Positions 38,186 through 47,702 of a stretch of 64,000 nucleotides of DNA are shown piece after piece; the stretch's first letter is position 1, and every line of letters starts with the position of its first letter. A program made the position numbers and the translations under genes. Below the pieces are notes generated by a model. The model was not told where the DNA came from. It worked only from the letters and a program-made list of their open reading frames with translations, and ran no database searches. The DNA comes from Lichenibacterium ramalinae (GTDB taxonomy: Bacteria > Pseudomonadota > Alphaproteobacteria > Rhizobiales > Beijerinckiaceae). The DNA is taken from the NCBI RefSeq assembly GCF_004137085.1, contig NZ_QYBC01000008.1, forward strand, positions 124,001 to 188,000, read 5' to 3'.

Positions 38186-39613
38186 ATGTCGACGGTCATC
38201 AGGGGCGGCACGGTGGTGACGGCGGCGCGGAGTTTTCCCGCCGACGTGCTGGTCGAGGACGGCCGGATCGCGGCCGTGGGGACGGACCTCCGCGGCGACA
38301 GCACGATCGACGCCGCGGGCTGCCTGGTGATGCCGGGCGGCATCGACCCCCACACCCATCTCGAGATGCCCTTCATGGGCACGACCACGGCCGACGACTA
38401 CGCGAGCGGAACCCGGGCGGCCCTGGCGGGCGGCACCACCATGGTGGTGGACTTCTGCATCCCGTCGCACGGCCAGAAGCTGATGGACGCCTGGGCCGAC
38501 TGGGACCGTCGTTCCGCGACGGCCGCCACGGACTACGCCTACCACATGTGCATCGTATCCTGGTCGGAGGCGATCCGGGCCGAGATGGCGGAGGTGGTGG
38601 CCAAGGGCGTCACGACCTTCAAGCATTTCATGGCCTACAAGGGCGCCCTCATGGTCAACGACGAGGAGATGTTCGCCTCGTTCAAGCGCTGCGCCGAACT
38701 CGGCGCCATGCCGCTGGTCCATGCCGAGAACGGCGACGTCGTGGCGGCCCTGCAGGCCGAGCTGCTCGCCGCCGGCATCACCGGGCCGGAAGGCCACGGC
38801 TATTCGCGCCCGCCCGCCGTCGAGGGCGAGGCCGCCAACCGCGCCATCATGCTGGCCTGGCAGGCCGGCGTGCCGCTCTACGTGGTCCACACCTCCTCGA
38901 TCCCGGCCCACGAGGCCATCCGCCGGGCCCGCGCCAACGGCCAGCGGGTCTACGGCGAGCCGCTGATCCAGCACCTGGTGCTCGACGAGACCGAGTACCT
39001 CCATCCGGACTGGGACCATGCGGCGCGGCGCGTCATGTCCCCGCCGTTCCGAGACAAGCTGAACCAGGACGACCTGTGGAACGGGCTGCGGGCCGGCTCG
39101 CTGCAGGTCGTGGCCACCGACCATTGCGCCTTCACGACCGAGCAGAAGCGCTTCGGGCGGTCGGACTTCACCAAGATCCCCAACGGCACGGGCGGCCTCG
39201 AAGACCGCATGCCGGTGCTGTGGACGCGCGGCGTCGGGCAGGGGCGGCTGACGCCCGAGGAGTTCGTCGCCGTCACCTCCACCAACATCGCCCGCATCCT
39301 CAACCTTTACCCGCGCAAGGGCTCGGTCGCGGTCGGGGCCGATGCCGATCTCGTGGTCTGGGACCCGAAGGCCCGGAAGACCATCACGGCGGCCGCGCAG
39401 GTCTCCGCCATCGACTACAACGTCTTCGAGGGCGTGGCCTGCGAGGGCCTGCCGCGGGTCGTGCTGTCGCGCGGCGAAGTCGTGGTGGAGGGCGGCAAGG
39501 TCCTGGCCGAGCCTGGCCGGGGCCGCTTCGTGCCGCGCCAGCCCTTCCCGGCCGAAGCCCGGGCGCTGCGCCGCTGGCACGACATCACGGCGCCGAAGGC
39601 GGTCGCCCGCTGA
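38186..39613 (+). CDS. hydA: Dihydropyrimidinase / D-hydantoinase
   Basis: 475-aa cyclic amidohydrolase that opens dihydrouracil, dihydrothymine or hydantoin rings. Metal site: DPHTHLEMPF, carboxylated Lys in FKHFMAYKGAL, HAENGD, HTSS and ATDHCAF. Full length. The stop overlaps the ABC ATPase start by one base (tgATG). Paired with the carbamoyl hydrolase it performs steps 2 and 3 of reductive pyrimidine catabolism; the step-1 dehydrogenase is not in the window. Confidence 0.96.
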   Translation: MSTVIRGGTVVTAARSFPADVLVEDGRIAAVGTDLRGDSTIDAAGCLVMPGGIDPHTHLEMPFMGTTTADDYASGTRAALAGGTTMVVDFCIPSHGQKLMDAWADWDRRSATAATDYAYHMCIVSWSEAIRAEMAEVVAKGVTTFKHFMAYKGALMVNDEEMFASFKRCAELGAMPLVHAENGDVVAALQAELLAAGITGPEGHGYSRPPAVEGEAANRAIMLAWQAGVPLYVVHTSSIPAHEAIRRARANGQRVYGEPLIQHLVLDETEYLHPDWDHAARRVMSPPFRDKLNQDDLWNGLRAGSLQVVATDHCAFTTEQKRFGRSDFTKIPNGTGGLEDRMPVLWTRGVGQGRLTPEEFVAVTSTNIARILNLYPRKGSVAVGADADLVVWDPKARKTITAAAQVSAIDYNVFEGVACEGLPRVVLSRGEVVVEGGKVLAEPGRGRFVPRQPFPAEARALRRWHDITAPKAVAR

Positions 39614-40473
39614 TGGGCGTCGCCGTCGTGCCACCCAGGGCCGGTTCGGCGTCGGCGTCGCCCGCCGCCGGCGCTCCGGCGCCCGCCGCCGGCGCTCCGG
39701 CGGCCGTGGAGGCGCGAAACCTGTCGCTCGTCTTCGACACCGACGACGGCCCGGTCCAGGCCCTGTCGCATGTCGACCTCACGATCCGGCCGGGCGAGTT
39801 CGTGTCGCTGATCGGGCCATCGGGCTGCGGCAAGACCACCCTGCTGCGCGTCATCGCCGACCTCGAGACCGCAACCGGCGGGACCCTGACGGTGAAGGGC
39901 ATGAGCCCGCGCGACGCGCGGCTCAGGCGCTCCTACGGCTACGTCTTCCAGGCACCGGCTCTCTATCCGTGGCGCAGCGTCGCCCGCAACGTGGCCCTGC
40001 CGCTGGAGATCATGGGCGTGCCGCGGGCCGAGCGGCGGCGGCGCGTCGAGGCCGGGCTCGACCTCGTCAACCTCGCGGGCTTCGGCAACAAGTTCCCCTG
40101 GCAGCTGTCCGGCGGCATGCAGCAGCGCGCCTCCATCGCCCGCGCGCTGTCCTTCGACCCCGACCTGCTGCTGATGGACGAGCCCTTCGGCGCGCTGGAC
40201 GAGATCGTGCGCGACAAGCTCAACGACCAGCTGCTGCGCCTGTGGGACCGCACCGGCAAGACGGTGGTCTTCGTCACCCATTCGATCCCCGAGGCCGTGT
40301 TCCTGTCGACCCGCATCGTCGTCATGTCGCCGCGGCCGGGCCGGGTGCACGACATCGTGGACTGCGACTTCCCCCGCGACCGGACGCTGGACATCCGCGA
40401 AACCCCGGAGTTCCTGCGCGTCGCCCACCGCGTCCGGGAGGGGCTGAGGGCCGGCCACGCCTATGTCGACTGA
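39613..40473 (+). CDS. ABC transporter ATPase (nitrate/sulfonate/NMT1 type)
   Basis: 286 aa. Walker A GPSGCGKTT, Q-loop FQAPALYPW, signature LSGGMQQRASIARAL, Walker B LLLMDEPFGALDE and switch VTHSIPEA. Typical of importers with NMT1/THI5 binding proteins. The first 33 residues form an Ala/Pro-rich tail containing a perfect duplication of seven residues. ATG overlaps the dihydropyrimidinase stop; its 3' end overlaps the first permease by 11 bp. Confidence 0.95.
   Translation: MGVAVVPPRAGSASASPAAGAPAPAAGAPAAVEARNLSLVFDTDDGPVQALSHVDLTIRPGEFVSLIGPSGCGKTTLLRVIADLETATGGTLTVKGMSPRDARLRRSYGYVFQAPALYPWRSVARNVALPLEIMGVPRAERRRRVEAGLDLVNLAGFGNKFPWQLSGGMQQRASIARALSFDPDLLLMDEPFGALDEIVRDKLNDQLLRLWDRTGKTVVFVTHSIPEAVFLSTRIVVMSPRPGRVHDIVDCDFPRDRTLDIRETPEFLRVAHRVREGLRAGHAYVD
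39661..39702 (+). repeat. Perfect 21-bp tandem duplication in the ABC ATPase gene
   Basis: Two identical adjacent 21-bp copies (39661-39681 and 39682-39702) encode the motif PAAGAPA twice in the disordered N-terminal tail. In-frame, so harmless; a recent slippage product or a variable site. Confidence 0.85.
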
Positions 40474-41404
40474 GGCGGCGGGATCGACGCCGCTGCGGCG
40501 GCGGCGCCCCAGCCCCGCGAGGGCGTGGCACGGCGTGGCGACCCGGGCGACCCCGGTCGTCGTCGTGGTTCTGGCCGTCCTCGCCGCCTGGTACGTCGCC
40601 GCCGTGGCGATGAACGCCGACCTGCAGCGCCAGGCCTTCGACACGGCCGGCACGGCCGATGCCGCCTGGCCGGACTTCGTCGCCGGGACCTGGTCGCAGG
40701 CACACCCGCGCCTGCCGGCCCCGCACCAGATCGCCGGCGAGATCGGCCGCTCGGTCTTCGCCGTGGCGCCGACCTCCAAGCGCTCGCTCGTCTACCACGC
40801 CGGCATCACGTTGGAGGCCACGGCGCTGGGCTTCCTGCTCGGCGGCCTGTTCGGCTTCGGGCTGAGCCTCCTCGTCGTCCATGCGCCGAGCCTCGACCGC
40901 GGCCTGATGCCCTGGATCGTGGCGAGCCAGACCGTGCCGATCGTGGCGCTGGCGCCCATGATCGTGGTGATCCTCGCCCAGGTCTCGGTCACGGGCCTGC
41001 TGCCCAAGGCCGTGATCGCCGCCTATCTGTCGTTCTTCCCCGTGGCGGTCGGGATGGCCAAGGGCCTGCGCTCGTCCGACCCCCTGCACGTCGACCTGAT
41101 GCGGACCTATTCGGCCTCGCGGCCCCAGGTGCTGCGGCTCCTGCGCCTCCCCGCGAGCCTGCCCTTCCTGTTCGCCAGCCTGAAGGTCGGGGTGGCGGCG
41201 AGCCTCGTCGGCACGGTGGTGGCCGAGGTCACCAAGAGCGAGGACGGGGGCCTCGGCGCCCGGCTTCTGGCCGGCTCCTACTACGGCCAGACCGTGCAGA
41301 TCTGGGCGGCGCTGCTCGTCGCGGCGCTGTGCGGGGCCGGCCTCGTCGGCCTCGTGTCGGGCGTGGAACGCCTCGTGCTCGGGCGCTTCGGGGGCGGCCG
41401 GTGA
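40463..41404 (+). CDS. ABC transporter permease
   Basis: 313-aa BPD_transp_1 permease. Helices near residues 31-50, 108-135, 145-172, 180-198, 235-255 and 275-295. The EAA-type loop is DLMRTYSASRPQVLRLLRLPASLP. A longer periplasmic loop (about 52-105) follows the first helix. Overlaps the ATPase gene by 11 bp and the next permease by 4 bp, so the importer has a heterodimeric membrane part. Confidence 0.93.
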   Translation: MSTEAAGSTPLRRRRPSPARAWHGVATRATPVVVVVLAVLAAWYVAAVAMNADLQRQAFDTAGTADAAWPDFVAGTWSQAHPRLPAPHQIAGEIGRSVFAVAPTSKRSLVYHAGITLEATALGFLLGGLFGFGLSLLVVHAPSLDRGLMPWIVASQTVPIVALAPMIVVILAQVSVTGLLPKAVIAAYLSFFPVAVGMAKGLRSSDPLHVDLMRTYSASRPQVLRLLRLPASLPFLFASLKVGVAASLVGTVVAEVTKSEDGGLGARLLAGSYYGQTVQIWAALLVAALCGAGLVGLVSGVERLVLGRFGGGR

Positions 41405-42267
41405 GCGGCCTCGCCTGGCTCGGCTGCGCGGCGGTGTGGCTCGCCGCCTGGGGCCTCGTCGAACTCATCGTCCGGCGCGGGCCCCGACGCGGCTTCGCCG
41501 GGCGCGCCGCCGCCGTCGCCGTCCCGCTGATCTTCGGCGCCACGGTGCTGTTCTGGTGGGAGGCGCTGGTGCGGGGCTTCGCCGTGCCGGCCGTGATCCT
41601 GCCGCCGCCCTCCGCCATTGCGGCGCGCATCGTCGCTTCCCCGGCGATGCTGGCGGCCGACTTCGCCCAGACCATGAAGGGCCTGGCGGCCGGCTACCTC
41701 ATCGGCTGCGGCGGCGGGATCCTGGTGGCGGTCGCCATCGACCGTGTTCCCTTCCTGCAGCGCGGGCTGCTGCCGCTCGGCACGCTGGTGTCGGCGCTGC
41801 CGGTGGTGGGCGTCGCCCCCATCATGGTCATGTGGTTCGGCTTCGACTGGCCGTCCAAGGCCGCCGTCGTCGCCGCCATGACGTTCTTCCCCATGCTGGT
41901 GAACTGCAACGCCGGCCTCGGCGCCACGACGGCGCTCGACCGCGACCTGATGAGCACCTACGCGGCCTCCTACGCGGCGACCCTGTGCAAGCTCCGCCTG
42001 CCGGCCGCGCTGCCCTTCGTGTTCAACGGGCTGAAGATCTGCACCACGCTGGCCCTCATCGGCGCCATCGTGGCGGAGTTCTTCGGCACGCCGATCGTCG
42101 GCATGGGCTTCCGCATCAGCGCGGAGGTCGGCCGCATGAACATCGACACCGTCTGGGCCACGGTCGCCGTGGCGGCGCTGTCGGGATCGCTCCTCTACGG
42201 GCTCGTGGCCCTGGCGGAGCGGCGCATGACGTTCTGGCACCCGTCCTTCCGCGGGCGCCGGTCTTGA
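41401..42267 (+). CDS. ABC transporter permease
   Basis: 288-aa second permease; GTG 41401 overlaps the preceding stop (GTGA). Six or seven helices and the EAA loop DLMSTYAASYAATLCKLRLPAALP, closely parallel to its neighbour. It pairs with the first permease and the ATPase; 13 bp separate it from the binding-protein gene. Confidence 0.93.
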   Translation: MSGLAWLGCAAVWLAAWGLVELIVRRGPRRGFAGRAAAVAVPLIFGATVLFWWEALVRGFAVPAVILPPPSAIAARIVASPAMLAADFAQTMKGLAAGYLIGCGGGILVAVAIDRVPFLQRGLLPLGTLVSALPVVGVAPIMVMWFGFDWPSKAAVVAAMTFFPMLVNCNAGLGATTALDRDLMSTYAASYAATLCKLRLPAALPFVFNGLKICTTLALIGAIVAEFFGTPIVGMGFRISAEVGRMNIDTVWATVAVAALSGSLLYGLVALAERRMTFWHPSFRGRRS

Positions 42268-42280
42268 AGGGGAACCAGCC

Positions 42281-43282
42281 ATGAAACGCGTGATCTGCGG
42301 TCTGGCGGCGCTCGGCGCCGCGACTCTCGGGCTTTCCGGCGCGGCACGGGCCGCCGACGCCGTGACGCTGCAGCTGAAGTGGGTCGCCGATGCCCAGTTC
42401 GCCGGATATTACGTCGCCAAGGACCGGGGCTTCTACAAGGACGCCGGCCTCGACGTCACCATCAAGCCCGGCGGGCCGGACGTGAACCCCGAGCAGGTGC
42501 TGGCCGGGGGCGGCGCCGATGTGGTGGTGGACTGGATGCCGTCGGCCCTGGCGACGCGCGAGAAGGGTTCGCCGGTCGTCAACATCGCCCAGCCCTTCAA
42601 GCGCTCGGGGCTGGAACTGACCTGCCGGGCCGATTCGGGCGTGAAGTCGCCGAAGGACTTCCCCGGCCACACGCTCGGCGTCTGGTTCGCCGGCAACGAA
42701 TACCCGTTCCTGGCCTGGATGTCGAAGCTCGCCATCAAGACCGACGGCCCGCCCGGCGTGACGGTGCTGAAGCAGGGCTTCAACGTCGACCCGCTCCTGC
42801 AGAAACAGGCGGCCTGCATCTCGACCATGACGTACAACGAATATTGGCAGCTGATCGAGGCCGGCATGAAGCCCGCCCAGCTCGTCGTGTTCAACTACAC
42901 CGACCAGGGCGTGGCGACGCTGGAGGATGGGCTCTACGCGCTCGAACCCAAGCTCAAGGACGCCGCCTTCACCGACCGCATGGCCCGCTTCGTCAAGGCG
43001 TCGATGAAGGGCTGGGACTATGCTCAGGCCCATCCCGACGAGGCCGTGAAGATCGTGCTCGACAACGACACCTCCGGTGCCCAGACCGAGGAGCACCAGA
43101 AGCACATGATGGACGACGTCAACAGGTTGACGCAGGGCGCGACCGGGGCGCTCGACCCCGCCGCCTATGCCGGTACCGTGAAGGTGCTGCTGTCGTCCGG
43201 GTCCGACCCCGTCATCACCAAGGAGCCGCAGGGCGCCTGGACCCACGCCGTGACCGACAAGGCCGGCATCACGGCACCTTGA
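42281..43282 (+). CDS. NMT1/THI5-like periplasmic substrate-binding protein
   Basis: 333 aa with a signal peptide (1-24, LGAATLGLSGAARA). Mature start VTLQLKWVADAQFAGYYVAKDRGFY is the NMT1/THI5 fold signature; further segments GVWFAGNEYPF and CISTMTYNEYWQLIEAG line the expected ligand cleft. Homologues bind pyrimidine precursors, riboflavin or related rings. Last gene of the ABC set and linked to pyrimidine-ring hydrolases, so uracil/thymine, dihydropyrimidine or a hydantoin is the likely cargo, by context. Confidence 0.93.
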   Translation: MKRVICGLAALGAATLGLSGAARAADAVTLQLKWVADAQFAGYYVAKDRGFYKDAGLDVTIKPGGPDVNPEQVLAGGGADVVVDWMPSALATREKGSPVVNIAQPFKRSGLELTCRADSGVKSPKDFPGHTLGVWFAGNEYPFLAWMSKLAIKTDGPPGVTVLKQGFNVDPLLQKQAACISTMTYNEYWQLIEAGMKPAQLVVFNYTDQGVATLEDGLYALEPKLKDAAFTDRMARFVKASMKGWDYAQAHPDEAVKIVLDNDTSGAQTEEHQKHMMDDVNRLTQGATGALDPAAYAGTVKVLLSSGSDPVITKEPQGAWTHAVTDKAGITAP

Positions 43283-43335
43283 TCGATGGATGTGCGACCG
43301 CCCTCACCGTGCCATGATGTGCAACGAATCATTGC

Positions 43336-44394
43336 ATGGACGAATGCGGCATGGGGAAGGGTGGCGCGAGCGCGTTGTTCCGGGGCGCACCGCTGCCGAC
43401 CCGGAGCCATCCCGGGCCTCGCACCCGCGGCGGGGCAGCGGACGGCTGGACCGCCCTCCACGACTTCGTGGCGGCAGCGCGTCAGACGACTGACCCCCGC
43501 CGCCGCCTCGCCCGGGACCGGCTCCTCGCCTGCGTTCCGGCCGAGCCGCCGGACTATCTCAACGGCGAAGGCGCGGCGCTCCTCTATGCGGACCTGATCA
43601 TCGACCGTTACGGGCGCGGGCCGGGCGCCTTCGACGCGGCTGTCGCGGGACTTGCGGATTGGCTCCTGGCCGTGCAGGGGGGCTGCGCCCTGGCGGTCGC
43701 GGTCAATCAGGTGAGGATCGAGGCTTCGGGCGACCGGCCCGCCAACGAGATTCGGATCTGGTCGGAGCCCTTCTTCCTCGCGGCCCGCTGCGCGCTGGTC
43801 CAGGCCCCAAACGCCCGCTACGCCGAGGCCGTCGCGGCCTTCGCCGGAATCGCCGATGCCGAAGGCTGGCCGGCGGCCGCGGTTGCGGCCTTCGTCCTTG
43901 CCGACGATCGGGCCGAAGCTCACCATCTCCAGCCGCTGGCCGTGCTCCGCGCCGCCGAAGCGGCGGGCGCATCCGCCGCCGACGCGCCCGCGGTCATCGC
44001 GCTGGTGGCTGAATCGCCCCCCGATCTCGTCGCCGACCGCCGCGTCCAACGCCGGGGCAGCTTCTCCTTCGCTCGGGCCGCCATGGGGCCGGCCCGGCTG
44101 GCCGCGACGCTCGCCGCCGTCGCGGCGCGCAACGGGCAGGCGGCACTCCCCGCCCTGTCCTGGCTGCTGCACCATGCGGCCGACGCCGATCGCTTGACGA
44201 TCGGCAAGGCCGTCCTAGCTACGGGGCACGACGCCGCCCTCGTCCCGCTCCTGCCGTTCCTGCATCGGAGCTGGGCGAGGGCCGCCCTGGCGCGCGCCGA
44301 AGCCTGCGATCCGGCCTGGACGGTCGGGCGCTATCTCACCGCCGTTTCGGAGGGACGCGGCGGGCCCGTCCTGCGGGCCCGCCTGCAGGGCTGA
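43336..44394 (+). pseudogene. DUF4132 protein, N-terminal fragment
   Basis: 352-codon fragment starting ATG 43336. It is Ala/Leu-rich, helical and HEAT-like (LAVLRAAEAAGASAADAPAV, AALPALSWLLHHAADADRL), as in the N-terminal half of DUF4132/YehI-type proteins. It ends at a TGA at 44392-44394, after which the same frame continues for another 800 bp with the same composition (VARHGAAAVRAWARATVPAN). One base change of the TGA to TGG would restore a Trp and read on. I therefore read it as the first part of a disrupted gene, not a complete protein. Alternative: a separate small gene. Confidence 0.65.
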
Positions 44395-44418
44395 GTCGCG
44401 CGGCACGGCGCGGCGGCG

Positions 44419-45192
44419 GTGCGGGCTTGGGCCAGAGCCACGGTACCCGCGAACCTCGCCGCGCTCGAAGCGTTGATCGCCCCCGCCCCGATCGCCCTCG
44501 CGCCGCGCGATACATGGCCGGCCTACCTCCGCGACCCGCCCTGGCGCGATCCGGCGCGGTTGGCCCCCGTCCGACATATCGTTTCCGTCTCACCTCTCGC
44601 GACGTCCTTGAGCTTCGATGCGGAAGCCGAGAAGGGGGCCCATGGACTGAGCTGGCCCGAAGCCCGCGCCCTGGTCCTGCCCTTCCTGTCGAGCCTCGCC
44701 GGCGTGATCGCCATGACCGAGGCCGCACTCGCCCCGACGTCCGAGCGTCCGCGCGTCGGCCCGGCCCCCGAAACGCTCGTGCCGTTGGAGGCAGGCGACG
44801 CCGCCGTGTTGTCCTGGTTCGTGACCCGGCTGGATCAGCTGGACGCCACGAAGGCCCGTCCGTGGAGCGCGACCCCCTATGAGGCCATCTTCGAGGGGCT
44901 CGGCCGTCAGCCGGCCGAACTCGCGCTCAGGCTCTGGCGGCGGGGCGGGCCTCTGCTGGCCCTGGTGCGGTGGCGGGAAGGGCCCGCGCGCGCGATGGTG
45001 CGGCGCTTCGGCCGACAGGTCCTGCCGGAGCTCGTCGGCCTCGTCGCCGAAAATCCGCTCGTGGGCTTCGAGCGATTCGCCGATCTCGGTGCGGGCGAAT
45101 TCGCGCCGGTTACCGCCCAGGTCCTGGCGCGCCACCGCGTCGCAAGGGAGGCCGCGCTCGCGTGGTTGAGGCGGCACCGGGCGGTGGCCTGA
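44419..45192 (+). pseudogene. DUF4132 protein, middle fragment
   Basis: 257 codons in the same frame as the preceding fragment, 24 bp after its stop. Helical repeats continue (YEAIFEGLGRQPAELALRLW, RREGP region, RFGRQVLPELVGLVAENP). The end EAALAWLRRHRAVA is cut by TGA at 45190-45192, but the neighbouring frame continues directly with GLIHLVPRAIGPAGRERE, the natural follow-up of this helix-loop motif in DUF4132 proteins. A single-base frameshift near 45180-45194 explains this. No ribosome site is evident at 44419. Confidence 0.65.
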
Positions 45193-46919
45193 TCCACCTC
45201 GTGCCGCGCGCCATCGGTCCGGCGGGACGCGAGCGCGAGGAGGCCGGCGCCGCGATCCGGCGCATCAATGCCGAGCCCGACGGTCGACGCGCCCTGGCCG
45301 AGGCCCTGTCACGCTACGCCGAGGCGGGCTTCGTCCTCGACGAGGCGGTGGCCGAGGTGCTGGCCGGCGACGAACTCGCCCTCGCGCCGGACCGCATTCG
45401 CCCGCTCCCGCCCTGGTTCGACCCGGAGAGACTCGCGCGGCCGGAATTACGGGGCGGCGGGGCGCTGCCCGACGAGGCCGTGCTCGCCATCGGCGAGGTC
45501 CTGTCCTTCAGTACCCCCGACCATGTTCACGCCGGTGTCATCAAGGTTCGCGAGGCCTGCACGGACGCGAGCCTGGGGCGCTTCGCCGCCGACCTCCTGG
45601 CAGCCTGGCTGGCGGCCGGCATGCCGGGCCAGCAGGGCTGGGCGATCTGGGCCGTGGGCTGGCTCGGCGACGACGGCTCGGTCGCGCCGCTCGCCGCCGC
45701 CCTTCAGCGCTTCGCCGCCTGCCGTGCCCTGCCGCAGGTCGCCATGGCGATCCAGGCCCTGACGGATCTCGGCAGCGACGCGGCCGTCATGCGCCTGGGT
45801 CTCCTGGCCAGTAAGCTCGGCGCCAAGAGCATGCGGGCGAAGGCCCGCCGGCACCTCGAAGCCATGGCGCAGTCCCGCGGGTTGACGCGCGAGGACCTCA
45901 ACGATCGGACGGCGCCCGATCTCGACCTCGATGCCGAGGGCGGGCTGGATCTCGACTTCGGCCCGCGCAGATTCAGGGTCGTCTTCGACGAGGCTCTGGT
46001 GCCCCGGGTCCGGGACGAGGCTGGCCGCATGGCCGCCGTCCTCCCGAAGCCGCGCCGGTCGGACGACGCCGCGCGGGCCGCCACCGCCACGGCGCGCTGG
46101 CGCCTCCTGAAGCGTGAAACCATACTCGCGGCCGGCGCCATCCTGTCCCGCCTCGACGCCATGGTGGGGACGGGCCGTCGCGTCTCACCCGAAGCCTTTC
46201 TGGCCTGCTTCGCCCGCCATCCCTTCGTGGGGCAGGCCGCCCGGCGCCTAGTCTGGGGCTTCTACGACGGGATGGAGGCGGATCGCTCGCCCAAGCTGAC
46301 CTTTCGGCTCGCGGGCGCGACGGCGGTCGACACGGAGGATGTGGAACTCGCCGATGTCCTTCCCGCTTCGGCAGGGTACTTCGGCCTCGTGCACCCCCTG
46401 CAGGTGTCGCCGCTCGTTTTGGCAGCGTGGCGGGCAGCCTTCGCCCGGCACGGGATCGCCCAGCCCTGCCGCCAGCTCGAGCGGCCGGTCCATCGCCTGA
46501 CCGGGGCCGAGGATATCAAGACGGAAGTCTTTTGCTTCCAGGGGATCGCCGTGGAGCCGGGATGGCTGCGCGGCATGGCGGCGCGCGGCTGGTCCTTCTC
46601 CCATCCGGTCGACGACGGCCTGATGTGGACCATCGAGCGCGACGTCGTGCTGCGGGACGGGCGGGTCGGCGTCGCTTCGCTGGGCTTCCGACCCGGCCTC
46701 GGGGTCGGTCGTTCCGAGCCGGGCGAAGCGCCGCGCGCGCTGGACCTGCTCAGCCTGCGCTATGCCACCGAGGGGGCCGAGGAGGGTCCTGTCGCATTCC
46801 ATCACCTCGACCGCGTGACGGCGAGCGAGATCCTGCGCAGCCTCGACGATCTCGCTGGGCACGGCCGCCATCCCGTCCCGTCCGATGGCCTCGATGGACC
46901 GACGCCGGCCCTGCAGTAG
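45162..46919 (+). pseudogene. DUF4132 protein, C-terminal fragment with intact DUF4132 domain
   Basis: About 585 codons if read from GTG 45162 (aagggagg 12 nt upstream), otherwise the shifted continuation of the two fragments before it. Armadillo/HEAT-like part, then the DUF4132 core: ARRLVWGFYDGM, ADVLPASAGYFGLVHPLQVSP, QLERPVHRLTGAED, GMAARGWSFSHPVDDGLMWT, LGFRPGLGVG and HHLDRVTASEILRSLDDL. E. coli YehI carries this domain; the function is unknown. The three fragments together span about 1,190 codons, close to full-length YehI-type proteins. This piece could still be translated alone. Confidence 0.75.
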
Positions 46920-47042
46920 CGGAGGGGGCGGTTCGAGATTCGCCTCCACCGTCGTGTCGATCCTCTTCCAATTGTCGGATGTAGAAATACTTTCGTCCGA
47001 TTCGTCAGAGCGGTTGCCACGACCGATCCCGTTCGGCCATCA

Positions 47043-47068
47043 TGACACTCGATCCGGCCATCGTGTCA
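47043..47068 (+). promoter_or_regulatory. Inverted repeat in the gap before a small unknown gene
   Basis: Arms TGACACTCGAT (47043-47053) and ATCGTGTCA (47060-47068) are complementary except for one bulged base. They lie about 105 bp before the next start, in a 254-bp gene-free gap that also has an AT-rich patch (tagaaatact, 46981-46990) that could be a -10. Possible operator. Confidence 0.35.
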
Positions 47069-47173
47069 CCCCGATCGACCCGTACCGAACCGCGGGTCCT
47101 TCGCAGGGTGGCGCGCATTCAAACAGAGCCGCGACGACCCGGTCCGGAGGAAACCGTCCGAGAGGAGGGCCGA

Positions 47174-47539
47174 ATGCTGATGGCTGATATCCTGCATTCC
47201 TGCACCGACGAGGGCATCGCAGCCGCGGCGGTGGCGTCGATCGGCGGCCCGTTCGCGGCCGCCATCCGGCTCGAGGCCGAGCATCGCGGCCTGTCCGTGG
47301 GGGCTCTCACGGCGTCGCTCGTGGCGGCCTTCGCCCGAAACGCATCCGAACGCGATTGGCGCGAGCTTTCCGTCAACATCGCCGGCGCCGATCTCCCGGT
47401 CCTGTTCGGCCTCCAGGCGATGGCGGAACGCTCGCTGCGGCAGCGCGACCAAGCGACACGCGCGCGACCCGTCCGCGACGGCAGGACGGCCGCCACCGGC
47501 GCACTCGCCGGCCCGGCCCTTCTGTTCGGCCCGGGCTGA
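47174..47539 (+). CDS. Small helical protein, function unknown
   Basis: 121 aa, not recognised. Residues 1-90 are compact and alpha-helical (ILHSCTDEGIAAAAVASIGG, FAAAIRLEAEHRGLSVGALT, FARNASERDWRELSVNIAG, LFGLQAMAERSLRQ); the last 30 residues are Arg/Gly-rich and probably disordered. A strong ggaggg precedes ATG 47174, with ATG 47180 as a near alternative. The helical core looks like a small conserved alphaproteobacterial protein. Stand-alone transcription unit upstream of cysS. Confidence 0.65.
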   Translation: MLMADILHSCTDEGIAAAAVASIGGPFAAAIRLEAEHRGLSVGALTASLVAAFARNASERDWRELSVNIAGADLPVLFGLQAMAERSLRQRDQATRARPVRDGRTAATGALAGPALLFGPG

Positions 47540-47607
47540 GGGCGGGGCGGCCTCGGCACCGCCGCCAACTCAACTCAAAGTCGTCGATGGTCGCGCGTGT
47601 TTCGGCT

Positions 47608-47623
47608 GGCGCCGGCCGGCGCC
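47608..47623. repeat. 16-bp perfect GC palindrome upstream of cysS
   Basis: GGCGCCGGCCGGCGCC, centred 88 bp before cysS, followed by ATGAC...GTCAT arms flanking another GGCCGGCC (about 47628-47651). Could be a terminator of the preceding small gene or a leader structure; no T tract. Confidence 0.4.
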
Positions 47624-47702
47624 GGCATGACATGGTCGGCCGGCCGTCATAGGACGGCATGCGGCGGGGCCCGAGGGCCGCCGCGGGCATCGAGGGACCG
47701 GG

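Noticed and set aside
47540..47702. T-box-like leader before cysS
   Set aside because: Palindromes are present but I see no T-box bulge sequence or specifier loop, and T-boxes are not expected in this group.
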